From positions 1 through 64,000 of the forward strand of contig JAHPYY010000173.1 of the NCBI GenBank assembly GCA_019058515.1: a stretch of DNA of 64,000 nt. The letters are read 5' to 3'. Of the stretch, positions 1-9,504 are shown piece after piece. The number at the start of each line of letters is the position of its first letter. Position 1 is the first letter of the stretch. Below the pieces are notes generated by a model, which was not told where the DNA came from, did no database searches, and was given only the letters and a program-made list of their open reading frames with translations. The stretch is from Promethearchaeota archaeon (GTDB lineage Archaea > Asgardarchaeota > Lokiarchaeia > Sigynarchaeales > SOKP01). The translations under genes were made by a program, and so were the position numbers.

Positions 1-203
1 CTATAGCCCTAGGTTTACCAGTTTTAGGGGCCGGAATTGCGTTAAGAACAGTAGGGACTGCAGCGATCTCTGCGCTTTCAGAACGAGAAGAAAATTTTTT
101 TAAAGCCTTCTTAGTCGTTGCTTTGTGCGAGGCTTTAGCCATTTACGGTTTAATAATCGCTGTGCTACTTTGGACGAAAATTCCAGCACCTCCGACGGTA
201 TAA
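1..203 (+). CDS. atpK: A-type ATP synthase subunit K (proteolipid c), C-terminal part
   Basis: This is the C-terminal 66 residues of the membrane rotor proteolipid; the start lies left of the window and the reading frame begins at base 3. Two hydrophobic segments are visible. The second carries the ion-binding glutamate (codon at 129-131) in the context CEALAIYGLI, which is the signature of archaeal and vacuolar c subunits. The first visible part, GAGIALRTVGTAAISAL, is the usual Gly/Ala-rich helix. It opens the ATPase operon, and subunit C follows after about 130 bases. The identification is secure. Whether it is a single or a duplicated hairpin cannot be judged from this fragment. Confidence 0.93.
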   Translation, partial: IALGLPVLGAGIALRTVGTAAISALSEREENFFKAFLVVALCEALAIYGLIIAVLLWTKIPAPPTV

Positions 204-334
204 GTTTGAAATTTGTGACGAGAATTTTTCTTTATAATTAAAAAGGTCTCTTTTGTGGTGAGTATTAAACGAGTATTGTAATCCCTTCCTACGCATATAC
301 ATACATAAAAATAGTCTATATAAAAAAGTTAATA

Positions 335-1321
335 ATGGATGATGTTGCTCTTAAATATTTGGACGGAATTGACTCCATAACAGATTTTGTAGATTTCGTT
401 GGCAAATATTATCCAGGAATGAATATAAAAACACTAACAGAAGAAAATATTGAAAAGGGATTATTTCATACGTTTATAAAAATTATAGGAAAAATTATGA
501 GATTTTCCCCTCAGAACATGAGATTTTTCCTTAAGAATTACCTAATGAAATTCGAGATTGATAACATAAAGCAAATAGTGCTAGGTACAATAATAGGAAT
601 AGATAGGGAAAATTTGAAAAGTAATATCAATTTTTTAGTTGAAACATACTTAGAAAATACAGAATTCATAGAAGACCTAATTCAATTATACAATCTAGAG
701 GAACTCCAATATTCCATGAGGGGAAGTCGGTATTACGAAGCAATTAGAGAAGGCCTTCTTTATTATCGTACTGAAAAAGATGTATTTGTATTAATTGCAT
801 TTTTGGATAGAATTTATTACTCAAATTTGGTAAGAATTCAGATAATGTTTAATAAAACTGAAAAAGCATTGATTTCGCTTTACATTAAATATATGGTCGA
901 AATTTATAATTTGAACATAATTTTTCGAGGAATCAAAAATAATATTGATAAAAAGTTGTTGCAGCAATTGATTGTAGGGGAATCTCTTTTTTTCGACTAC
1001 AATTTGCTATATGCATTAATGCAAGAACCCACAGTAGATGATTTTTTAAACCTAATTATTCAATATTTAGAGAATAACCATGAATTACGATCCTTGTTTA
1101 TTCCTGTTAATATCGATCCATCTCAATTTAGATGGTCGCTAGAAAAATTATATATTGAATATTATTTCAAGCGATTTAAATTAAAAGCCGCTGATATCGA
1201 CTATATGACAATATATAAGATTTTTGAAGTATTAATTAAGAAAGAAAAAGAAATCAGATTAGAAATTATTCCGAGAATAATGGATCTCTTTTATAGTGAA
1301 TTTAAAAAGTTGAAGGATTAA
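335..1321 (+). CDS. atpC: A-type ATP synthase subunit C
   Basis: A 328-residue, mostly helical protein without membrane segments. Its length, and its position between the proteolipid and subunit F, fit subunit C (the V-ATPase d homologue), the funnel that connects the central stalk to the c-ring. Sequence motifs in this family are weak, so the call rests on the conserved gene order K-C-F-E-A-B-D-I and on a pattern of short amphipathic helices with aromatic residues. The ATG at 335 is preceded by A-rich sequence without a clear Shine-Dalgarno. The following gene begins 18 bases after the stop, so the two are probably cotranscribed. Confidence 0.85.
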   Translation: MDDVALKYLDGIDSITDFVDFVGKYYPGMNIKTLTEENIEKGLFHTFIKIIGKIMRFSPQNMRFFLKNYLMKFEIDNIKQIVLGTIIGIDRENLKSNINFLVETYLENTEFIEDLIQLYNLEELQYSMRGSRYYEAIREGLLYYRTEKDVFVLIAFLDRIYYSNLVRIQIMFNKTEKALISLYIKYMVEIYNLNIIFRGIKNNIDKKLLQQLIVGESLFFDYNLLYALMQEPTVDDFLNLIIQYLENNHELRSLFIPVNIDPSQFRWSLEKLYIEYYFKRFKLKAADIDYMTIYKIFEVLIKKEKEIRLEIIPRIMDLFYSEFKKLKD

Positions 1322-1339
1322 TTAGAGGTAAAAAGAATA

Positions 1340-1651
1340 GTGAATATCTTTGATTGGGTTCTCGATATTGAAGAAACTTATAATTTCTTACTAAAAAGCA
1401 CTAAAGAAGAGAGTTTATCTGAAATCGAAGAATATCGAAAAGAACAAGATAAATTTCTTGAGGTGAGTCTTTTGAGAAAAAAGGCTTTTATAAAATCGTC
1501 CATGGAGAATTTATCAGAAGACATTCATAACCTTATTAAAGAGTTTGATGGAAAATACATTAAAGCGTTGAAGATCATTGAAGCACAGTTTAGAAGAAAT
1601 AAGAAAAATTTATTGAAGTCGATTTTAAATCAATTAGGAATTGAATTCTAA
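1340..1651 (+). CDS. A-type ATP synthase peripheral-stalk subunit H-like protein
   Basis: A 103-residue, highly charged helical protein starting at GTG, with a purine-rich ribosome site just upstream. Nearly its whole length looks like a coiled coil rich in Glu and Lys. It sits between subunits C and F, where some archaea have the small coiled-coil subunit H that pairs with subunit E in the peripheral stalk. Its TAA stop overlaps the ATG of the next gene by one base, indicating translational coupling. The H assignment is inference from size, coiled coil and position. No sequence motif proves it. Confidence 0.6.
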   Translation: MNIFDWVLDIEETYNFLLKSTKEESLSEIEEYRKEQDKFLEVSLLRKKAFIKSSMENLSEDIHNLIKEFDGKYIKALKIIEAQFRRNKKNLLKSILNQLGIEF

Positions 1652-1971
1652 TGGAAGAAGAATATGCTATTTTCTTAGGGAGTAGTGATATTGGGCATCT
1701 TTTTGACTTTCTAGGAATAGAAAGCGTTATTGTTGAAAAACCAGAGGAATTCGTCAAAAATTTTGATGTATTAACAAAATCAGAGCATATAGGGATGATA
1801 ATTATAGGTATGGATCTTCCAGCGAATATCGTCGACTCTATTATTGATTTTAAGTTAAATAATCATAAACCATTTGTGTTTCACATAACTAATATCTTTG
1901 AACCGAATATTGATAGAAAAGACATTATCTTTAACAGAATAAATAAATTGATTAGCGAAATAATTATATAA
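1651..1971 (+). CDS. atpF: A-type ATP synthase subunit F
   Basis: A 106-residue protein of the size of subunit F, the small alpha/beta domain at the lower end of the central stalk. It begins with the family-typical beta strand and Gly-rich turn (YAIFLGSSDIGHLFDFLGIE). A second strand followed by an exposed helix ends in a C-terminal amphipathic helix. The start ATG overlaps the stop of the preceding gene. Subunit E follows 10 bases after its stop. Gene order and fold pattern make the assignment good. Confidence 0.85.
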   Translation: MEEEYAIFLGSSDIGHLFDFLGIESVIVEKPEEFVKNFDVLTKSEHIGMIIIGMDLPANIVDSIIDFKLNNHKPFVFHITNIFEPNIDRKDIIFNRINKLISEIII

Positions 1972-1981
1972 AGGAAATTCA

Positions 1982-2704
1982 ATGTCAGAAGAAAAACCAC
2001 TTAAAGAGAGGTTTGGAAAGTTAGGATTATATTTGGTAGAAAAAGCGCAAAATGAAATTAAAGACATAAATCAACTAAATCTTTTTCAGAAGGCTCGTAT
2101 CAAAAAAAAAATCATGGAAACTTTCCAAGAAAGGTCTGACAAGATTAAGAGTGATTTTGCGAAGGAATACGAAAAGTTTTGTAATAATTCTCTCTCTGTA
2201 ACTTTACTTAAATCAAAGGATTATTTATTACATTTAAAAAATAGACTTATTAAAGAACTTAAGGAAGATTTAAAAAAAGAGATAGAAAAAAAGATTACTT
2301 CTGATTATCTTAACTATATTGATTATTTAGTAAGAAAAATTGCGAAATTTAACAAAAACTCAAAGGAAAGCTCCCAAATCTCTCTCTCTTTAAATTCTAG
2401 AGATTATGTTTATATTTCTAAACATAAAAAAGAGCTAGAAGGTAAAGCTGGATTTGAATTTCAAATTCATAAATCTATGCAAGATTTTATTGGAGGTTTT
2501 AAAATAACTGTTGACCAAAATTTAATAACTTTCGATAATACTTTAGATAATTTAATCGAAAAGAATCAATCGATAATAGAAAAGGAATTTACTTCAGTAA
2601 TATCTGAAGAAGGGATCCAAAAAGTAGGGAATCAATTTGAAAATTTCATTCAGAAAATGAAAAATAATGTAGAGGATTATTTTAATCGATATGAGCAAGC
2701 TTGA
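1982..2704 (+). CDS. atpE: A-type ATP synthase subunit E
   Basis: A 240-residue peripheral-stalk subunit. The N-terminal half is a long charged coiled coil. The C-terminal globular part has the usual strand motif GGFKITVDQNLITFDNTLDNLIE, close to the family pattern G-G-h-x-h. It is somewhat longer than typical archaeal E subunits of about 200 residues. The last 14 bases overlap the start of the catalytic A subunit gene, so expression is probably coupled. No membrane segments or enzymatic motifs are present. Confidence 0.88.
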   Translation: MSEEKPLKERFGKLGLYLVEKAQNEIKDINQLNLFQKARIKKKIMETFQERSDKIKSDFAKEYEKFCNNSLSVTLLKSKDYLLHLKNRLIKELKEDLKKEIEKKITSDYLNYIDYLVRKIAKFNKNSKESSQISLSLNSRDYVYISKHKKELEGKAGFEFQIHKSMQDFIGGFKITVDQNLITFDNTLDNLIEKNQSIIEKEFTSVISEEGIQKVGNQFENFIQKMKNNVEDYFNRYEQA

Positions 2705-4529
2705 ATTCGAGCAAAAAGAAGGTTATATATCGGAAATCAATGGTTCAATAATCAAAGTTAAAGGTATTGAAACTAAAGTCAGATTGCACGACCTTGTTAA
2801 AATTAAAAGACATAACATCTTAGGAGAGGTAATTCAGATCTATTCCGAGTATATTGTCGCTCAATGTTATGAACATACATATAATGTTAAGCTACACGAA
2901 AAAGTTGTTAATCTACAAGAACCTTTATCTATGGAGTTAGGTCCTGGTTTATTAGGAAATATATTTGATGGAATACAACGACCTTTAGATGAAGCGTTAT
3001 CAAAAAGTGATCTTAAAGGGTTTTTAGATCGAGGATTAGAATTGAATTCTCTCTCAAGGACGAAAAAGTGGAAATTCACTCCTCTTAAGAGGATAGGGGA
3101 TTTTGTGAAGATGGGTGACATTATTGGTATAGTGAAGGAAACCCCCTCGATTGATCACAAAATAATGGTACCCCCTAATATTTCGGGTAAAATAGAATAT
3201 ATTTCAAAAGAGGGAAATTATAAGATATCCGAGGTGACTTATCGATTATCTCGGGATTCTGAAGTCAAATCCTTTAATATGATCCAAAAGTGGCCAGTTA
3301 TTGATAGTAGACCCTACGAGAGAAAAATTCCACTTAGTGAACCACTTTTAACTGGATTGAGAGTAATAGACTTACTCTTTCCCGTTGCGAAGGGAGGAAC
3401 GGTGGCAGTTCCTGGAGGATTTGGAACAGGAAAGACTATTATCCAACAAAGTTTAGCAAAATGGTGTGATGCTGATGTTATTGTATTCGTGGGGTGTGGA
3501 GAACGAGGAAATGAAATTGCTGATGTACTAGAACAGTTTTCGAAATTAATAGATCCTAGAAGTCAAAGGCCCTTATTAGAGAGAATTGTGCTCATTGCAA
3601 ATACTTCGAATATGCCGGTATCTGCGAGAGAGGCAAGTATTTTTTCTGGAATAACAATTGCAGAATATTATCGAGATATGGGGTACGATGTCGCTCTATT
3701 AGCTGACAGTACTTCAAGATGGGCAGAGTCATTAAGGGAGATATCTGGATTATTGGAAGAAATGCCAGCGGAAGAAGGTTATCCTGCTTATTTGCCATCA
3801 AAACTCTCGAGCTTTTATGAACGCTCGGGAGTAGTAAAACCATTTACCAGTGATGAGGAGGGTGATGAAATTTATGGTTCCCTTACTATTATTGGTTCGG
3901 TTTCCCCACCTTCGGGAGATTTTAGTGAGCCTGTTACTTCTAATACTAAACGCTTCGTACAAACTTTTTGGGCTTTAGATGCAAATTTAGCATATTCAAA
4001 ACATTATCCTGCGATAAATTGGAGAGAATCCTATTCAAATTATCCTGAATATTTATCGGACTGGTGGCAAAAGAGAGATCTCGTTTGGAGCGAAATTAAT
4101 GTTGACTGGTTTGAAGCAAGAAAAGAAATAAACGAGCTATTATCAATTGAGCACGATTTATTAAATATTACCCAATTAATCGGGGAAGAAAATCTACCTG
4201 ATGAACAGCAATTAATTTTATTCATATGCAGAATTATCAAAAATGGATTTTTAATACAAAATGCATTTGACGATATTGATTGTTATACAGATACGGTTAA
4301 ACTTCTTGGCCAAATTAAATTGATCTTACTTCTATATTACGAAGGGAAAGAACTTCTTAAACAAGGATTTCTTATGGATGATGTAAGGAGGCTGGGAATA
4401 GTTAACGATCTGATGAGAATAAGTACATCAGTTCCAAACAATAATTTAACTGAGTTAGATTCTATAAAAAGAAAGCTATATAACGAGTTTGAATCTCTTA
4501 AGTCTATTTTTGGAAGGGAGAGAATGTGA
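2691..4529 (+). CDS. atpA: A-type ATP synthase catalytic subunit A
   Basis: A 612-residue catalytic subunit that hydrolyses or makes ATP in the soluble A1 head. An N-terminal beta barrel (about 1-75) and the bulge or non-homologous region (about 110-190) come first. The P-loop is GGFGTGKT at residues 242-249. The catalytic glutamate motif is GER at 270-272, and the [10 protein letters not shown] and [10 protein letters not shown] motifs follow. The first residues of the P-loop (GGFG in place of the usual GPFG) are a mild variant. No intein is present. The stop overlaps the GTG start of subunit B by four bases (GTGA). Subunit E overlaps its 5' end. Confidence 0.98.
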   Translation: MSKLEFEQKEGYISEINGSIIKVKGIETKVRLHDLVKIKRHNILGEVIQIYSEYIVAQCYEHTYNVKLHEKVVNLQEPLSMELGPGLLGNIFDGIQRPLDEALSKSDLKGFLDRGLELNSLSRTKKWKFTPLKRIGDFVKMGDIIGIVKETPSIDHKIMVPPNISGKIEYISKEGNYKISEVTYRLSRDSEVKSFNMIQKWPVIDSRPYERKIPLSEPLLTGLRVIDLLFPVAKGGTVAVPGGFGTGKTIIQQSLAKWCDADVIVFVGCGERGNEIADVLEQFSKLIDPRSQRPLLERIVLIANTSNMPVSAREASIFSGITIAEYYRDMGYDVALLADSTSRWAESLREISGLLEEMPAEEGYPAYLPSKLSSFYERSGVVKPFTSDEEGDEIYGSLTIIGSVSPPSGDFSEPVTSNTKRFVQTFWALDANLAYSKHYPAINWRESYSNYPEYLSDWWQKRDLVWSEINVDWFEARKEINELLSIEHDLLNITQLIGEENLPDEQQLILFICRIIKNGFLIQNAFDDIDCYTDTVKLLGQIKLILLLYYEGKELLKQGFLMDDVRRLGIVNDLMRISTSVPNNNLTELDSIKRKLYNEFESLKSIFGRERM

Positions 4530-5917
4530 GTGTAAGGTACGATAAAATCGATCAAATAATAGGACCATTGATATTCCTTAAGAATCAACACAATGTGAGT
4601 TATGGAGAGATTGTTAATATAATCTCGTCGGGGGGACATAATAGAGTGGGTCAAGTAGTTAAATTGAGTGAAGAAACGATAATTGTTGAAGTGTTTGAAG
4701 CTACAGATGGAATTTCCAAAGAAAATTCACAGATATTCTTTACGGATGACACATTTAAAGCCAAGTTATCAATGGATATGCTGGGAAGAACCTTTAATTC
4801 TTTAGGAAAACCAATTGACCTTACATCTAAAAAAGAACTTGATTCTAACATTGTTATTGAATCAGAAAGAGATATAAACGGTGCTCCAATTAATCCTTTT
4901 GCGCGGGAATATCCTACTAATGTAATTCAAACAGGGGTTTCTGCCATTGATGGTTTGTTTACATTAATAAGGGGGCAAAAATTACCTATTTTTAGTGCTC
5001 AAGGATTACCACATAATAAGTTGGCTGCACAAATAGTGACTCAATCAAGAGTTCTCTCAAATGAACCATTTCTTATAGTTTTTTGCGGTATCGGAATAGT
5101 TAGGGATGAAAGCCTCTACTTTTTAGATCGTTTTCAAGAAAGCGGAAATATACAGAATATAATCTCTTTCATAAATCTTGCTGACGATCCTATCATGGAA
5201 CGGTTAATTGTTCCAAGACTTGCACTTACAACAGCAGAATTTTTTGCATTTGAAAAAGATATGCATGTATTAGTAATTTTAATTGATATGACAAACTATG
5301 CTGAAGCATTAAGAGAACTCAGTTCTGCAAAAGAGGAAATTCCCAGTAGAAAAGGGTATCCTGGTTACTTGTATTCAGATTTTGCATCCTTATATGAAAG
5401 AACGGGAATGATCAAGGGTAAAATAGGTTCAATTACTCAAATTCCCATACTCACTATGCCTAACGATGATATTTCTCATCCAATTCCAGATACATCTGGT
5501 TACATAACTGAAGGACAATTAGTACTTAATAGAGACTTGCATAAAAAAGGTATATATCCACCTTTTGAAGTATTGGCGTCTATCTCACGGTTAATGAAGG
5601 ATGCAATCGGAGAAAATACTACAAGGGAAGATCACTCTGATATTAGTTCTCAATTGCTAGCATTATATTCTAGCTCGCTTGAAATGAGAGATTTAATGTC
5701 AATTGTTGGGGAGGATGGACTTACTTTTGAACAAAAGAATCTTTTGAAGTTTGCCGATGAATACGAAAGAGTTTTTCTAAATCAAGGGGATAAAGAAAAT
5801 CGAAGTTTTATTACTACATTAAACATCGCGTGGAAAGTATTGTCCCTTTTACCTCAAACACAACTTTTTAGAATACATCAAAAATATATAGATAGATATT
5901 ACCAAGAATCCTACTAA
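4526..5917 (+). CDS. atpB: A-type ATP synthase non-catalytic subunit B
   Basis: A 463-residue regulatory partner of subunit A in the A1 hexamer. It lacks a P-loop, as expected. At the equivalent place it has the family signature SAQGLPHNKLAAQI. Other B-subunit landmarks are FAREYPTNVIQTGVSAIDG, the ERTG motif after the conserved YSDFASLYE, and ITQIPILTMPNDDISHPIPD. Translation starts at a GTG that overlaps the stop of subunit A. Length and motifs are typical. Confidence 0.98.
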   Translation: MSVRYDKIDQIIGPLIFLKNQHNVSYGEIVNIISSGGHNRVGQVVKLSEETIIVEVFEATDGISKENSQIFFTDDTFKAKLSMDMLGRTFNSLGKPIDLTSKKELDSNIVIESERDINGAPINPFAREYPTNVIQTGVSAIDGLFTLIRGQKLPIFSAQGLPHNKLAAQIVTQSRVLSNEPFLIVFCGIGIVRDESLYFLDRFQESGNIQNIISFINLADDPIMERLIVPRLALTTAEFFAFEKDMHVLVILIDMTNYAEALRELSSAKEEIPSRKGYPGYLYSDFASLYERTGMIKGKIGSITQIPILTMPNDDISHPIPDTSGYITEGQLVLNRDLHKKGIYPPFEVLASISRLMKDAIGENTTREDHSDISSQLLALYSSSLEMRDLMSIVGEDGLTFEQKNLLKFADEYERVFLNQGDKENRSFITTLNIAWKVLSLLPQTQLFRIHQKYIDRYYQESY

Positions 5918-5934
5918 AGATTGGTGAAAAGAAC

Positions 5935-6567
5935 ATGAGTTTCCGAAAAACAAAACCTACAAAAACTAATTTGTTAATAATGCAAAAGAAACTAAGCTTT
6001 ACACTAAAAGGAAAAACATTTTTGGATTATAAACGTGAAAAATTAATACAACAGATAAAGGACCTTTATCCAACCTATTTATCTCGAAGAAAAGAATTTT
6101 ATAGTTCTTACAAAAATGTAATGTACGAACTTTTTGAATCCTATAAAGAGATGGGTTCCAGAAACATAGAATTAATAAGAGAATTAAGTAAAATCCAATA
6201 TAATCCCAAGCTTAGCGTTAAATTAGTTAAAAGAATTGGAACTGTCGTTTCTGAAATAATGTTTGAGTCAAATATCGGGAAGAATTTACCAGCTTATTCT
6301 TTTGAAAATACTGGTCATCATTTCGACGACTTAACTATCGAACTCAAAAACTTTTTCATAAACCTTATTTTACTGGCTGAAATTGAAGACATAATGCTAA
6401 AATTTGCTTACGATTTTCAAAAACTCAATCGACGGATAAATGGGCTTAAAAATATAATTATTCCTAATTTGAGCTTAGAAATTAAGCAAATTAAAGAAAT
6501 TCTTGAAGAGCTTGAGCGAGAAAACTATGTTAGGTTAAAGAAAACTAGAGATATAATTGTGAGTTAA
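5935..6567 (+). CDS. atpD: A-type ATP synthase subunit D
   Basis: A 210-residue central-stalk subunit that rotates inside the A3B3 head. The N-terminus KTKPTKTNLLIMQKKLSF and the following KGKTFLDYKREKLI match the family pattern of a long coiled coil beginning with P-T-[KR]-x-x-L. The C-terminal half is another long helix ending in basic residues. It starts 17 bases after subunit B, and subunit I follows after 15 bases. The call is firm. Confidence 0.94.
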   Translation: MSFRKTKPTKTNLLIMQKKLSFTLKGKTFLDYKREKLIQQIKDLYPTYLSRRKEFYSSYKNVMYELFESYKEMGSRNIELIRELSKIQYNPKLSVKLVKRIGTVVSEIMFESNIGKNLPAYSFENTGHHFDDLTIELKNFFINLILLAEIEDIMLKFAYDFQKLNRRINGLKNIIIPNLSLEIKQIKEILEELERENYVRLKKTRDIIVS

Positions 6568-6582
6568 ATAAAGAGGGAGTTT

Positions 6583-8823
6583 ATGAAACAAAGTACCGAA
6601 ATGGTTTTATTCAATGTTATTATACATCGAAGATACAAAGATGATTTGTTAAATCAACTTTCAAAAATTCATAATGTACACATAAAAGCTCGATCCGAGG
6701 AGGAGGAGACGCTTAGCAAGAAGTCGAAAGAAGATGAAAAGACGCTAGAAAAGATTAAGAACTTAAGACAAACCAGCGATGCTTTATTTAAGAAACTTAA
6801 AATTAGAGAAATCGATTTTGAAGAATTGAAAATAAAAGAAAAGGAGAAGTTTGAAGCTAAGAATATTGAAGAATTGATAAATCACTGTCTTGAAGAAATC
6901 AACTTTTACTTCAATCGTGTAAACGAACTTGAAAGGTACATCGCCAAGGCAAAAATAGAATTTGAAAATATCATTATAATCAAAGAATGCTACGAATTTC
7001 TGGAAAGTTTTGGCATAAATAGGTTCAGTCTGGGCTATTTTAATCATTTAGGTTTTAGGGTATTTTCCACATTTATTAAAAATCTTCCAATCTTGAGAAA
7101 TTTATTGGATTTTTCCGAGTTTCCAAATGTCTATCAAACAAAGAACATATCTGAGGATAGAGCTATATTTTTCGTAATCTATCCAAAAGATTTAGAAGAG
7201 GATCTAGAGGAAAGGATAAAGCTAATCCACGCAGAAGAAATTCACATTCTGAAAAAGTATTTACTTTACGACAAGATTAATTTTATTAGAATTGAAAAAG
7301 AAATTAATTTTATAGAGAACACGCTTTCTAAATACGAATTGGAAACAGATCGCCTGAGGAATGAAAATTTAGTCAAATTTGCTGCAATAAACGAGGTAAT
7401 TGAGAATATCGAAGAGTATGGTTGGGTTGATAGACAGTTTGAAGAACTATCTTCAACCCGTCTATCATTAAACTTTTTTGCTCCAAGAAATGAAAAGCTG
7501 AATATTGATAGTTTACTAACTCGCAAATTTAAAGAAAAAGTCTCTGTCGAATCAACAGACATCTCAAAATCTCACCCGATTTATAAACAAAAACATGTTC
7601 AGACAGAAATAGAAGAAAACACACAAAGAGAAATCGAAGAACAGCAAGGCAAAAATTTAAAGGATTTAAGAGAAGAAACTCCAACAATAATGAAGAATTT
7701 CATTTTATTTAGACCTTTTGAGACATTAGTTAAAATGTATGGAACGCCATCCTATTCTGAAATCGATCCTACTCCCTTTGTGGCAATAACTTTCCCACTC
7801 CTTTTTGGATTAATGTTCGGTGATATTGGTCATGGGTTTTGTTTAGTAATTGCAGGGTTTATAGGAGCCGTTGTTTTAAGGAACAAAAGCGAAGCTTTTA
7901 AGAATATAAGTTGGATCATATTTTATTGCGGATGGGGTGCTATTCTAGGGGGTTTTCTATACGGAGATTTCTTTGGCGAACACAATATATTTGGATATGC
8001 GTTAGAACCAATAAAAATTGGAGAATTTACACTGCACGACCCCATTGGTAACGTCGATACTATATTTAGGTTCGTATTGATAATTGGTGTAATTCACATC
8101 AACTTAGGTTGGATTATTCAATTCTTAAATTACTGGAAACATAAGAAGAGATACCTAGCAATTACAGATTCGCTTATGAAAATCTGTTTTTTAACTGGAG
8201 GCACCATTTTATTATTTGTTTGGGGCTTAGATATTGCCTCATGGATTACAGAACCTTACCCGATTTTATTAACAGTTATTCCAGGCATCCTTTTGATACT
8301 TTTAAAACCTTTTGGCAAAATCTTAGGAGTTTCTTACCTTCAAGAGGAAAGTGTTGGAACTTTATTAGGAGAGGGTTCAATGGAGACATTCGATACATTT
8401 CTTTCCGTATTGAGTAATGTATCTTCGTATTTGCGATTATTAGCGTTATCTTTAGCTCATATTGCGTTAATGATTGCCATTAAGGCAATGATTGAGTTAA
8501 TACCAGGAGAGGGGATTCTTAGCCAAACTTTAATCGTTATAGGGTTAATCTTCGGAAATTTAATTGTGATTGTTTTGGAGGGAGTGCTAGTATTCATCAA
8601 TAATATAAGATTACATTTTTACGAGTTTTTTTTCAAATTTTATCAAGGTAGTGGCACAGAATTCTTTCCTTTTTACTTAGGTAATAAGTTCTCGATTATG
8701 ATCTTCAAAGTGGAAACCGAGAAGGATCTGATCTCTGAAGAAATAGAAAAAGAAATCACAGTTAAAAAATCTAAAGAAAGCCTAAATAGAGCGATTAACT
8801 ACATTTCAACCAAGTATTTGTGA
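6583..8823 (+). CDS. atpI: A-type ATP synthase membrane subunit I (a subunit)
   Basis: A 746-residue stator subunit of the ion channel. The first 380 or so residues are cytosolic with two coiled-coil stretches. The remainder carries about seven or eight membrane helices, beginning near the motif FPLLFGLMFGDIGHG. The essential channel arginine is seen at about residue 618 in SSYLRLLALSLAHIAL. A clear Shine-Dalgarno (GAGGGAG) lies before the ATG. Unlike many archaea, where this gene leads the operon, it is placed last here, after subunit D. Confidence 0.96.
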   Translation: MKQSTEMVLFNVIIHRRYKDDLLNQLSKIHNVHIKARSEEEETLSKKSKEDEKTLEKIKNLRQTSDALFKKLKIREIDFEELKIKEKEKFEAKNIEELINHCLEEINFYFNRVNELERYIAKAKIEFENIIIIKECYEFLESFGINRFSLGYFNHLGFRVFSTFIKNLPILRNLLDFSEFPNVYQTKNISEDRAIFFVIYPKDLEEDLEERIKLIHAEEIHILKKYLLYDKINFIRIEKEINFIENTLSKYELETDRLRNENLVKFAAINEVIENIEEYGWVDRQFEELSSTRLSLNFFAPRNEKLNIDSLLTRKFKEKVSVESTDISKSHPIYKQKHVQTEIEENTQREIEEQQGKNLKDLREETPTIMKNFILFRPFETLVKMYGTPSYSEIDPTPFVAITFPLLFGLMFGDIGHGFCLVIAGFIGAVVLRNKSEAFKNISWIIFYCGWGAILGGFLYGDFFGEHNIFGYALEPIKIGEFTLHDPIGNVDTIFRFVLIIGVIHINLGWIIQFLNYWKHKKRYLAITDSLMKICFLTGGTILLFVWGLDIASWITEPYPILLTVIPGILLILLKPFGKILGVSYLQEESVGTLLGEGSMETFDTFLSVLSNVSSYLRLLALSLAHIALMIAIKAMIELIPGEGILSQTLIVIGLIFGNLIVIVLEGVLVFINNIRLHFYEFFFKFYQGSGTEFFPFYLGNKFSIMIFKVETEKDLISEEIEKEITVKKSKESLNRAINYISTKYL

Positions 8824-8855
8824 GTTCTAATCAAAAATAGGGATAAATAATTTAA

Positions 8856-9284
8856 ATGGAAATTGAAAAAGAAAATCCGGACATTAACAAGAAAAAAGCT
8901 TCGAGAAACTTTATTATTCTCGTAATTTATGTAGCTGGTTTATTATTTTTATATTATCTTTTTGTACAATTTGACGCTAATCCGTTATTAGCATTAGTGA
9001 TAGTCGTATTTGTTTTTTTTATTTTTATCGGTCCGATTTTTAAATTCACCAGAAGAAAATCTCTTTACGCTAAAATGTTTCCCGACAAAAAAAAAGTAAG
9101 GCAGCAAAAAAGGTTATATATGTCTGAAAAGAAATCTCCTCTTCCTGAAGAACCAAAGAAAGTAGATCTGAGTTTTAAATATCAGAGATCACTCGTTTTA
9201 AAATGTTATAAATGTGGAATGATCATTCCCAATATAAAATCTTTAAAAAAGTGCCCTGCATGTGGCGAACCAATTATTAGCTAA
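8856..9284 (+). CDS. Two-helix membrane protein with C-terminal zinc ribbon
   Basis: An unrecognised 142-residue protein placed 32 bases after the ATPase operon on the same strand. Two adjacent membrane helices occupy about residues 19-63, followed by a basic linker (KKKVRQQKR). The C-terminus has a four-cysteine zinc ribbon, with knuckles CYKCG and CPACG about 13 residues apart. The short charged N-terminus suggests both ends lie in the cytosol. Position suggests cotranscription with the ATP synthase, but nothing in the sequence shows a role in it. Confidence 0.75.
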   Translation: MEIEKENPDINKKKASRNFIILVIYVAGLLFLYYLFVQFDANPLLALVIVVFVFFIFIGPIFKFTRRKSLYAKMFPDKKKVRQQKRLYMSEKKSPLPEEPKKVDLSFKYQRSLVLKCYKCGMIIPNIKSLKKCPACGEPIIS

Positions 9285-9504
9285 ATTCACTCCTTTACAG
9301 CTCTAGGATTTAACTTTTACATTCCTCTTCTAAGTAATATGATTAAGAACACTAGTAAGTAGAGACTTTTCATTTGAGTAAATATTCATATAATTAAGCA
9401 AACGATCAAATTGGGGTAAAAATTTCTTCCAAGTTTACGAAAAGGATAAATTTAAATTAAAGTTCTTTTATTTTCGATCAAAGGCTAACCAAATTAAAAA
9501 AAAT

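Noticed and set aside
314..327. TATATAAAA stretch before subunit C as a promoter
   Set aside because: It ends fewer than 10 bases from the ATG, so transcription would start inside the gene; read-through from subunit K is more likely.
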